A stretch of DNA of 21,621 nt, taken from assembly GCA_903863315.1 (NCBI GenBank), contig CAIPBN010000500.1, positions 1 to 21,621 on the forward strand, read 5' to 3'. The position numbers were made by a program, and so were the translations under genes. Source of the DNA: an uncultured Verrucomicrobiota bacterium (GTDB taxonomy: Bacteria > Verrucomicrobiota > Verrucomicrobiia > Limisphaerales > SXTU01). Below the pieces are notes generated by a model. The model searched no databases, had not been told where the DNA came from, and saw only the letters and a list, made by a program, of their open reading frames with translations. Positions 7,942 to 14,890 of this stretch are shown here, one piece after another (positions within the stretch are counted from its first letter, which is position 1; each line of letters begins with the position of its first letter).

Positions 7942-9138
7942 ATGCACCGCTATTCATTCTGCCATCGGACATGCTGCATCCTCCTGCTGCTGGCGACGCT
8001 GACGCTTTCCGCATTCGGACAAGGGAAGGAACCCATCGTCACAATCCCAGACGCACCGCCGGCGATGATCATCGCCGTGGGCGATCTCAATGGAGATGGT
8101 CGCGCCGATATTGCGCTCGTCGAAGCGCTCCCGACGAAGCCGCCAACGAGCACTCCCGCATTCCGCCTGCATCTGCTCTTCCAGAAGGACGGGAAGTTCG
8201 CGATGCCGGCGGACAAGATCATCGCCTTGGGTGCGACAGCGCCCTCTGGACTCGCCATCGGCGACTTCGATGGGGACGGACGCAACGACCTCGCCGTCGG
8301 GCTCCGGGTGGAGCGAAGCCTTTCCCTTTTTCTCGGCTCCGAACGCTTTGAGAAAGAGCACCGCTCCCGCTACGGGAATGACACCGGCGCTGGCGGCCTT
8401 TCCATTGGGCGCGTCAACACGACCGGCCTGGCCGACTTCCTCACCGGCGCGGCGTGGCGGCAGTGGCAGGGCAACGATCGATTCGGCGAGGCCTATTTCG
8501 CCGGACCGGAACGCAACGACAACTGGCGTTCCACCCTGGCCGACATGGATCGCAACGGCACGGATGACGTCATCTTCACCACCTACTCGTCCGGCAAGCT
8601 GGACGTGCCGTCGAACAACCGCATCCGCATTTACTTCGGGCCATTTCTGAAGATGCAGATTCTTCAGCCCGCCGACGCCGCCCAGGTCGTCACCTTGAAC
8701 TCGCCTTTCATGGACAGCGACAAGCCGCTGCTCGGCCAGGTGATGGTGGGAGACTTGGATGACGACTCGCAGCTCGATCTGGTCGTGCCCGCTGCCGGAC
8801 AGACCCTGGTCTATCTTCAGAACAGCCCCACCGGCTTCAGTGAAAACGCCAACCCAACCTTTGTCATCAAGGATGCCACTCCACTGCTCGTCACCGATCT
8901 GAATGGCGACAACCTCTGCGATGTGGCCTTCCTCCCGGCGAATGAGTCCAGCATCGCTCTCTGGTATCAGCAGAAAGACAAACCACTGACCGCCGATAGC
9001 CTCGCAGCCTGCCCGCGCATCGCCATCCCCAGGATGACTGGAGTAGTTGCGTCCGGCGATCTCGACGGCGACGGTCGCCCGGAGATCATCGCCGCCAAGG
9101 CGGGCGGAGGACTGGCCATCATCTCCCTGCCGCGATGA
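7942..9138 (+). CDS. Secreted FG-GAP/VCBS repeat protein
   Basis: This 398-residue exported protein consists almost wholly of FG-GAP/VCBS-type beta-propeller repeats. I placed the start at 7942, not at the upstream in-frame ATG 7876, because it gives a clean signal peptide (hydrophobic core CCILLLLATLTLSAFG) and leaves a GAGAAG ribosome-binding candidate just upstream; the longer form would overlap the previous gene. At least six Ca-binding-like loops are visible: DLNGDGRADIALV, DFDGDGRNDLAVG, DMDRNGTDDVIFT, DLDDDSQLDLVVP, DLNGDNLCDVAFL and DLDGDGRPEIIAA. Such proteins usually bind or scaffold and have no clear catalytic site. It follows the GH84-like gene by 23 bases, so it is probably in the same transcript, perhaps helping substrate binding. 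The exact role is unknown. Confidence 0.86.
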   Translation: MHRYSFCHRTCCILLLLATLTLSAFGQGKEPIVTIPDAPPAMIIAVGDLNGDGRADIALVEALPTKPPTSTPAFRLHLLFQKDGKFAMPADKIIALGATAPSGLAIGDFDGDGRNDLAVGLRVERSLSLFLGSERFEKEHRSRYGNDTGAGGLSIGRVNTTGLADFLTGAAWRQWQGNDRFGEAYFAGPERNDNWRSTLADMDRNGTDDVIFTTYSSGKLDVPSNNRIRIYFGPFLKMQILQPADAAQVVTLNSPFMDSDKPLLGQVMVGDLDDDSQLDLVVPAAGQTLVYLQNSPTGFSENANPTFVIKDATPLLVTDLNGDNLCDVAFLPANESSIALWYQQKDKPLTADSLAACPRIAIPRMTGVVASGDLDGDGRPEIIAAKAGGGLAIISLPR

Positions 9139-9156
9139 ACTACAGGAGTGATGGAG

Positions 9157-9200
9157 GATGGCGGCTTGACGGCGCAGTGGTTCCCTTTTCCGGTCAGAAA
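9157..9200 (+). pseudogene. Relic of a third SDR 3' end and its junction
   Basis: Positions 9157-9180 match the last 24 bases of the SDR (245-268) at 22 of 24 positions, reading DGGLTAQ and then TGG where the SDR stop TGA would be. The next bases keep the CCCTTTT spacer and a GTC-AGAAAC segment that aligns with GTC-ATGAAAC of copy 2 after loss of one base. The relic lies between the FG-GAP stop and the sulfatase 2 start. It is short, but combined match of tail, spacer and start region makes chance unlikely. Nothing of the SDR remains upstream, because the FG-GAP gene ends at 9138. Confidence 0.6.
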
Positions 9201-9221
9201 CCACGCCCTCCTTCGTCCTTC

Positions 9222-10820
9222 ATGATGCGCCAGCTCATCTCCCTCATCTTCCTGTTCATCGTCTCTGCGGCATCCGCCGCGCGCCCAAACATCCTCCTCA
9301 TCATGGTGGACGACATGGGCTACTCGGACCTCGGTTGCTACGGCGGCGAGGTGCGCACGCCGACGCTCGATGCGCTGGCGGAGGGTGGTGTGAGGCTGGC
9401 GCGGTTTTACAACTGTGCGCAGTGCTGCCCCTCGCGTGCTTCGCTCATGAGCGGACTGTATCCGCATCAGGCGGGCGTGGGCGACATGAACGAACAGGGC
9501 GCGGCGAACGAGCTTTGGCGGCGCATTGGCTCGCCAGCGTATCTCGGTTTCAAAAAAGAGGGCGTCGTGACCTTGCCGGAGTCGCTGCGCGAGGCGGGCT
9601 ATCAGACGTTCATGTCCGGGAAATGGCACCTCGGTCAGGATGAGTCCTGCTGGCCGGGCCAGCGCGGGTTCGACCGGCATTTCACGCTCATCGGTGGCGC
9701 TTCCGAGCATTTCACCGGCTACCGCGCCTGGCAAAAAAAGGGACCGATTTCGAAGTTCGTGCTCAACGGCAAGAAGGTCGAAAAACTCCCGCCGGATTTT
9801 TACACGACCGACACTTTCACGGACCACACGCTGCGTTTCATCGAGGAGTCCGACCCCGAGCGGCCGTGGTTTGGTTACCTAGCCTACACCGCGCCGCATT
9901 GGCCGCTCCAGGCCCATGAGAGCGATGTGGCGAAGTATGCGGAAACGTATCGCGACGGACCCGATGCCATCCGCCAGCGCCGTTTCGAGCGCTTGAAGCA
10001 ACTCGGTCTCGCTCCCGAATCCGCGACACTGCCCCAGCTCGACGCCACGGTCACCGAGGAAGCCAAGCACGGAAAAAGCGAGCGCAACGACCAGTGGATG
10101 CGGAACTACGCGGCGATGATTGACCGCGTGGACCAGAACCTCGCCCGCATCGTCGAGGCGCTGCGGAAGCGCGGGCAGTTCGACAACACGCTCATCCTGT
10201 TCCTGAGCGACAACGGCTCCGACGAAGTGCGCGGCCCGCTTTGGGGCCAGGTGTGCAACACGCCCTTCCGCAAGTTCAAGGTCTGGGTGCATGACGGCGG
10301 CATCGCCTCGCCCTTCATCGCGCATTGGCCCGCAGGCATCCCGGCCTCACAGCGCGGCAAGATTGTGTCCGGCCCCGCGCACATCATGGACGTGTTCCCG
10401 ACTTGCCTCGCCGCCGCCGCAGCGAAACATCCCCGCACCTTTTCTGGACATGCCGTGCAACCGCTCGAAGGCACGAGCCTCCTGCCCGCCCTGCGAGGTG
10501 AAGTCCCCACGCTGCCGATGGACCGCTCGCTGTTCTGGGAACGCATGGGCAACGAAGCCATGCGGCTAGGCCACTGGAAGCTCGTGCGCGGCTACGGCCC
10601 CGCTGCGGAGAACGGCGGCATCGCCACCACCGGCCCGCGCACCGGAGCGTGGGAACTCTACGACACCTCCACCGACCCCGGCGAAATCCGCAACCTCGCC
10701 GCGCAGCAGTCAGTAAGAGTCGCCTCACTCGTTTCTCAACACGAAGCCTGGGCCAGACGCGTCGGCGTGGTGCCGCGCGAGGAAATCGTCAAACGCATGC
10801 AATCCAACGACAAGAAATAG
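9222..10820 (+). CDS. Exported formylglycine-dependent sulfatase 2 (arylsulfatase, S1 type)
   Basis: This 532-residue sulfatase starts at 9222 or at the adjacent in-frame ATG 9225. A longer frame opens at 9135 but would put about 30 residues, including the SDR relic, before the signal peptide, so I rejected it. The signal peptide is MRQLISLIFLFIVSAASAA. Metal ligands D30-D31 are in the MVDDMGYSDLGCYG segment. The signature C68-C-P-S-R72 holds the formylglycine cysteine. K134-W-H136 (GKWHLG) and D330-N331 (LSDNGSD) complete the active site. The YNCAQCCPSRASLMSG context differs clearly from sulfatase 1, so the two probably act on different sulfate positions or linkages. Sulfatase identity is certain; the substrate is not. 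Confidence 0.93.
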   Translation: MMRQLISLIFLFIVSAASAARPNILLIMVDDMGYSDLGCYGGEVRTPTLDALAEGGVRLARFYNCAQCCPSRASLMSGLYPHQAGVGDMNEQGAANELWRRIGSPAYLGFKKEGVVTLPESLREAGYQTFMSGKWHLGQDESCWPGQRGFDRHFTLIGGASEHFTGYRAWQKKGPISKFVLNGKKVEKLPPDFYTTDTFTDHTLRFIEESDPERPWFGYLAYTAPHWPLQAHESDVAKYAETYRDGPDAIRQRRFERLKQLGLAPESATLPQLDATVTEEAKHGKSERNDQWMRNYAAMIDRVDQNLARIVEALRKRGQFDNTLILFLSDNGSDEVRGPLWGQVCNTPFRKFKVWVHDGGIASPFIAHWPAGIPASQRGKIVSGPAHIMDVFPTCLAAAAAKHPRTFSGHAVQPLEGTSLLPALRGEVPTLPMDRSLFWERMGNEAMRLGHWKLVRGYGPAAENGGIATTGPRTGAWELYDTSTDPGEIRNLAAQQSVRVASLVSQHEAWARRVGVVPREEIVKRMQSNDKK

Positions 10821-10832
10821 AGCGCGGAGTGA

Positions 10833-10910
10833 TGGAGTAGTGGAGTGCTGGAGTGATGAAAAACTCCCGCGCCGCGCCTCTCCAATATACTCCAGCACTC
10901 CAACACTCCA
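10833..10910. repeat. Long intergenic inverted repeat (hairpin) with TGGAGTG submotifs
   Basis: A perfect 14-base arm, TGGAGTGCTGGAGT at 10841-10854, pairs with 10889-10902. Beyond a two-base mismatch, TGGAGT at 10833-10838 pairs with ACTCCA at 10905-10910, giving a 20-base-pair interrupted stem around a 34-base loop. A competing small hairpin, GGAGT at 10850-10854 with ACTCC at 10863-10867, uses part of the left arm. The left side is also a degenerate direct repeat of GGAGTGATGGAGTAGTGGAG type. There is no T-run, so it is not a standard terminator. It may be a member of a dispersed intergenic repeat family or a transcript-processing site; function is inference. Confidence 0.75.
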
Positions 10911-10925
10911 CCCACCCAACCAACC

Positions 10926-12326
10926 ATGAACACACCCACTCCCATCACCCGCCGCGGCTTCATCCGCACTGCCGCACTCTCCACCGCCGCCACCGCGATG
11001 ACGGCGAAATCTTACTCCCAAATCACCGGCGCCAACGACCGCGTGCGCGTCGGCCTCATCGGCTTCGGCCTCATCGGGCGATTTCACATGGCGGCCATCC
11101 AGGAACATCCGGATGCGCGCATCACGGCCGTGTGCGATGTGCACCGCGGACGCGTCGAGGCGGCGGCGGAAATGGCGGGCGGCAATCCGGCGCGCTACGG
11201 CGATTTCCGAAAACTGCTCGCGGACAAAAATGTGGATGCCGTCTATGTCGCCACACCGGACCATTGGCACGCGCTGATGACGATGATGGCCTGCGCCGCG
11301 GGTAAGGACGTGTATGTGGAAAAGCCGACCACGCTCTTTGTGCGTGAAGGGCGCTGGATGCTCGACGTGATGAAACGCACGAACCGCGTGGTGCAGGTCG
11401 GCACGCAGAACCGCTCCGGTCCGCCCTTTCAGCGCGCACGCGAACTCATCCAGGCCGGCCGGCTCGGCACCATCGTCTCCGCGTCGAACAACAACTCGCG
11501 CAACATCTCGCCCGGCTTCGGCAATCCGCCCGATGGCGCGCCGCCGCCGGACCTCGATTACGACCTGTTCCTCGGCCCAGCGCCGAAGCGGGCCTACAAT
11601 CCGAACCGCTCCATCTACCACTTCCGCTGGTTCTGGGATTACTCCGGCGGCCAGGCCACGAATCTCGGCCAGCACTCGCTCGACCTTTTTCACTGGATGC
11701 TCGGCGTGCGCGCGCCGAAGTCCGTCTATAGCACCGGCGGACGCTGGTTCCTGAAGGACAACTGCGAGACGCCCGACACGCAGGATGTCATCATGGAATA
11801 TCCCGGCTTCACCGTGACCTGCCAGTATCGCGAGGCGAGCGCTGGCCTCGGCGGACTCGGCATGGGCGGCCTCACCTTTCAGGGCACGCACGGCTCTCTG
11901 CCGGTATCGCGCGCGGGCTTCGAACTGGTGCCCGACAAAAAAGTGAGCCCGAACAACACCGTCGCCGGCATCCTCGGCGTGAAAGGCCATCCTGTCGGCG
12001 GGCCGCAAATCGAGCCGTGGGAGCCCGGCCAGATGTGGACCACGCCCGAGAAGGACGACACCGGCAACGCCATCAAAGACTACTCCCGCCACGCGCGGAA
12101 CTTCCTCGACTGCGTGAAGTCGCGGAAGCAGCCGCTCTCCGATTTGCAAAGCAGCCACGAAGTCGCCACCGCGTGTCACCTGTCCAACATCTCCCTGCGC
12201 ACCGGCCGCAAGCTCGTGTGGGACGCGGAGAAGGAAGAAGTCATCGGCGACGCCGAGGCGAACGCGATGCTCGTGCGCCCGTATCGCGCGCCTTGGGATG
12301 CGGAACTCAAGGCGTTGATTTCATGA
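10926..12326 (+). CDS. Tat-exported Gfo/Idh/MocA-family oxidoreductase
   Basis: This 466-residue NAD(P)-dependent oxidoreductase begins with a twin-arginine leader (R9-R10-G-F-I-R, then AALSTAATAMTA). That suggests it folds with cofactor in the cytoplasm and works in the periplasm, as known for glucose-fructose oxidoreductase. The Rossmann motif is G46-F-G-L-I-G51 in VGLIGFGLIG. The family motif E132-K-P follows a strand ending VATPDHWH (residues 108-115). The C-terminal part has the usual Gfo/Idh beta-sheet domain. Length is typical of the long PVC variants with signal sequence. The stop overlaps the start of the TIM-barrel gene (ATGA at 12323-12326), so the two products are probably made together. 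The substrate is likely a sugar or inositol derivative, not determined. Confidence 0.94.
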   Translation: MNTPTPITRRGFIRTAALSTAATAMTAKSYSQITGANDRVRVGLIGFGLIGRFHMAAIQEHPDARITAVCDVHRGRVEAAAEMAGGNPARYGDFRKLLADKNVDAVYVATPDHWHALMTMMACAAGKDVYVEKPTTLFVREGRWMLDVMKRTNRVVQVGTQNRSGPPFQRARELIQAGRLGTIVSASNNNSRNISPGFGNPPDGAPPPDLDYDLFLGPAPKRAYNPNRSIYHFRWFWDYSGGQATNLGQHSLDLFHWMLGVRAPKSVYSTGGRWFLKDNCETPDTQDVIMEYPGFTVTCQYREASAGLGGLGMGGLTFQGTHGSLPVSRAGFELVPDKKVSPNNTVAGILGVKGHPVGGPQIEPWEPGQMWTTPEKDDTGNAIKDYSRHARNFLDCVKSRKQPLSDLQSSHEVATACHLSNISLRTGRKLVWDAEKEEVIGDAEANAMLVRPYRAPWDAELKALIS

Positions 12327-13375
12327 ACCGTCGAACTTTCATCACCGCACTGCCCGCGCTCGCCGCAGCCCGCTCGTTGCTCGCCGCAGCGGGTGCCGCG
12401 AAGAGCCGTATCGGCATCTGCACCTTCTCGTGTCACCAGCACTGGAAGGCCGTCGGCGCGAAGCATGCGGGCGTGAAATTCACCGACGCCCTCGGCTTCT
12501 ACCGCTACGCCCGCGAGCTCGGCGCGGAAGGCGTGCAGACACCGCTGCGACCGGCCGAGCCCGCCGCGGCAAAGCAGATGCGCGAACAGGTGGAGAAGGA
12601 TGGCGGCTACTACGAGGGCGAGTTGCGCCTGCCGAAGAATGAGAGCGACCTCGAGACATTCGAGAAGGACGTGCGGCTCGCGCGCGAAGCGGGAGCGACA
12701 GTCGCGCGCGCCGTTTTCACCACCGGACGGCGCTACGAGGCATTCAAGACACTGGACGAATTCCGCGCGTTTGAAGCACAGGCGGAGAGGACGCTCGCGC
12801 GCATCGAGCCGGTGTTGCGCAGCCATCAGATCAAGGTCGCCATCGAGAATCACAAGGACCACACGGCGGATGAACTCGCCGCACTAATGCGCAAGACAAG
12901 CAGTGAGTGGATCGGCGTGCTGGTGGACACCGGGAACAACCTCGCGCTGTTGGAGGAACCGCACGCGGTCGTCGAAACACTCGCGCCCTTCGCTCTCAGC
13001 GTGCATTTGAAGGACATGGCCGTGCAGGCGAGCGATGACGGCTTCCTGCTCAGCGAAGTGCCGCTCGGCACCGGGATGCTCGATCTCCCACGCATGGTCG
13101 CAGCGCTGCGAAAAGCCAATCCTGCCATCGTCTTCAACCTCGAAATGGCCACGCGCGATCCATTGCGCATCCCATGCCTCACCGAGGACTACTTCGCCAC
13201 CTTCCCCGAACGCAAAGCCAAGAATCTCGACGCCGCGATGCAACGCGTGCGAGTGAATCCGCCCAAACAGCCGCCACCGATCGTGAGCAGCAAACCGACC
13301 GCGCAAGTGCTCGCCGAAGAAGAAGCCAACAACCGCCAGGGTCTTGGCTGGATGAACAAGCATTTCCGCGCCTGA
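12323..13375 (+). CDS. Xylose isomerase-like TIM-barrel protein with Tat-like leader
   Basis: This 350-residue protein belongs to the sugar isomerase/epimerase (AP endonuclease 2-like) superfamily. I placed the start at 12323 because it overlaps the previous stop and gives a twin-arginine-like leader (MNRRTFITALPALAAARSLL); the open frame extends far upstream but inside the Gfo/Idh gene. The expected metal ligands are visible in order: E175 in AIENHKDH, D202 in VDTGNN, H228 in VHLKD and E274 in NLEM. A complete metal site argues for an active enzyme. The last 40 residues are rich in Pro and Lys and lie outside the barrel. Pairing with Gfo/Idh suggests consecutive oxidation/reduction and isomerisation of the same sugar; that is inference from context. 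Confidence 0.9.
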   Translation: MNRRTFITALPALAAARSLLAAAGAAKSRIGICTFSCHQHWKAVGAKHAGVKFTDALGFYRYARELGAEGVQTPLRPAEPAAAKQMREQVEKDGGYYEGELRLPKNESDLETFEKDVRLAREAGATVARAVFTTGRRYEAFKTLDEFRAFEAQAERTLARIEPVLRSHQIKVAIENHKDHTADELAALMRKTSSEWIGVLVDTGNNLALLEEPHAVVETLAPFALSVHLKDMAVQASDDGFLLSEVPLGTGMLDLPRMVAALRKANPAIVFNLEMATRDPLRIPCLTEDYFATFPERKAKNLDAAMQRVRVNPPKQPPPIVSSKPTAQVLAEEEANNRQGLGWMNKHFRA

Positions 13376-13376
13376 A

Positions 13377-13499
13377 CCGCATACGACCCACAGCAAGGAA
13401 TCCTTCTTCTCCGCCAATGAACTCGTGACTCCCGCCAGCCTATATCTCGCGCAGTTGCGTGAGCGACTGGGCGATGCGGCGGTGAAGAACATCGGATAA
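13377..13499 (+). pseudogene. C-terminal remnant of a lost protein-coding gene
   Basis: Directly after the TIM-barrel stop, an open frame without start codon runs to a TAA at 13497-13499. It encodes HSKESFFSANELVTPAS, then LYLAQLRERLGDAAVKNIG. The composition is protein-like, with an amphipathic helix at the end. The Shine-Dalgarno of the next gene lies immediately after its stop. It is closed upstream by a TGA at 13353. I recall similar LVTPASLY-QLRERLG endings on large secreted PVC proteins, but I cannot name the family. The best explanation is the 3' end of a gene whose body was deleted, with the break at or near the TIM-barrel stop. Chance coding in a GC-rich gap is the alternative. Confidence 0.5.
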
Positions 13500-13500
13500 T

Positions 13501-13506
13501 GAGGAG
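13501..13506 (+). promoter_or_regulatory. Strong Shine-Dalgarno for the GH28-like gene
   Basis: GAGGAG lies nine bases before the ATG at 13516. It is the clearest ribosome binding site in the window; most other starts have none. It supports 13516 as the start of the beta-helix protein. Confidence 0.75.
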
Positions 13507-13515
13507 CAAAAGACC

Positions 13516-14886
13516 ATGAGGTGGATACTCAGACTCATTACCGCCCTGCTGCTCGCGCCGCTGGCCGCGCTGCACGCCGCCGAGGGGCTTCTCCGCACCG
13601 AGACGTGGACCGAGAATTGGCCTGATGCCTCCGGCGCGATGGAAACGCGCACCGTCACCGCCGAGGTGTGGACGCAGGCCATGCAGGCCGCGTTGGATGC
13701 GGATGGCAGACTGCACATTCCGGCGCGTGAGAAGCCCTACTACCTCGACGGCCCCATCGTCCTGAAGTCAGGCCAGAAACTCACCGCAGATGCGAAGGCA
13801 GAGATTCGGCTCAAACCCGGCTGCAACACCTGCATGGTGCGCAACGAGAGCATCGTCGGGTTTGCGGACAAGCCGGTGCCCGAAGATACGAAGCCGGACA
13901 CCGACATCACCCTCGAAGGCGGCATCTGGACCACGCTGGCGACCTCGCGTGCTGAGTCGAACGGCAACCAGCGTGGCAACTCCTCCAAGCTCAAGCCCGT
14001 TCTCGGCACACACGGCGTCATCCTCCTGCACAACGTTCGCCATGTGACGGTGCGCAACGTCACCGTGCGGCAAAGCAAACCCTTCGCCGTGCATCTCGGC
14101 AACATCCGCGACTTCACCGTCGATGGCGTCACGCTCGACCGGCACGGACGTGACGGCGTGCATATCGATGGCCCCGCGAGCGAAGGCCTCATCCGCAACG
14201 TGAGTGGCGATTCGCATGATGACCCCGTCTCGCTGACGGCATGGGATTGGCGGCAATACAGCGCGACTTTCGGTCCCATCCATCACCTCACCATCGAGCG
14301 CATCACCGGCGCACCCGACGAAAAGCACGGCACCGACGCCATTCGCCTGCTCCCCGGCGTGAAGCGCTTCGCCGATGGCACCACGCTCGACTGCCCCATC
14401 CACGACATCACCCTGCGCGACATCACGGACATACGCGACTTCAAGCTCTACGACCAACCCAACCTTGAAGTCGGTCGAGACAAGGACGCGAGCGCTGGCA
14501 TCGGCACGCTGAAGAACATCACGTTTGAAAAGCTCACCTTCAATCGCCCCGGCAGCATCCAAGTCCACGCCAACACCGACGGCCTCACCGTCCGCGATGT
14601 GCAGCTCCATTTTGCCCCATCCGGCAACTACCGCCTCGTCGAGCTCGGCCCAAAATCCGCGACCTACAAACACAAGCCAAGTGACCCAACCACTTGGGTG
14701 GAAATCCTCTCCCCCGACCTCGATTGCGCGGTGCGCAACCTCACCATCTCAGGCGTCCGCCTTCGTGGGTTGCAGACTGATTTGCCCATGGAGCAAGTCG
14801 TCCACGTCATCGAGCAGAAGCTCAATCTCGACTACCCGAAGAGCATCCCGCGCGGCGGGACGGGAAAAGGCATCTGGATTCGCTAA
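13516..14886 (+). CDS. Exported right-handed beta-helix protein, GH28 (polygalacturonase)-like
   Basis: This 456-residue protein has a Sec signal peptide (core LITALLLAPLAALHAA). The central region, about residues 120-420, shows repeated short strands of VRNVTVRQ, IRDFTVDGVTLD and ITLRDITDI type, typical of a parallel beta-helix. D213-G-V-H-I-D218, followed by H234-D235-D236-P, resembles the GH28 pattern of one Asp plus an adjacent Asp pair, although a classical NTDG and GHG are not evident. The expected action is hydrolysis of a uronic-acid-containing chain, outside the cytoplasm. A strong Shine-Dalgarno sequence precedes it. The DUF4838 gene follows after four bases, so they are cotranscribed. 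Alternative beta-helix enzymes (lyase or epimerase) cannot be excluded. Confidence 0.72.
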   Translation: MRWILRLITALLLAPLAALHAAEGLLRTETWTENWPDASGAMETRTVTAEVWTQAMQAALDADGRLHIPAREKPYYLDGPIVLKSGQKLTADAKAEIRLKPGCNTCMVRNESIVGFADKPVPEDTKPDTDITLEGGIWTTLATSRAESNGNQRGNSSKLKPVLGTHGVILLHNVRHVTVRNVTVRQSKPFAVHLGNIRDFTVDGVTLDRHGRDGVHIDGPASEGLIRNVSGDSHDDPVSLTAWDWRQYSATFGPIHHLTIERITGAPDEKHGTDAIRLLPGVKRFADGTTLDCPIHDITLRDITDIRDFKLYDQPNLEVGRDKDASAGIGTLKNITFEKLTFNRPGSIQVHANTDGLTVRDVQLHFAPSGNYRLVELGPKSATYKHKPSDPTTWVEILSPDLDCAVRNLTISGVRLRGLQTDLPMEQVVHVIEQKLNLDYPKSIPRGGTGKGIWIR

Positions 14887-14890
14887 CACC

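Noticed and set aside
6071..8014. 647-codon minus-strand ORF opposite the GH84-like gene, and similar long minus ORFs at 1874-2797, 10725-12179 and 19536-20894
   Set aside because: They lie antisense to clearly recognised genes, have His/Arg-rich composition typical of GC-rich shadow frames, and show no family motifs.
9135..9221. Upstream start for sulfatase 2 overlapping the FG-GAP stop
   Set aside because: The extension reads through the SDR relic in another frame and is not signal-peptide-like; the real leader begins at 9222/9225.
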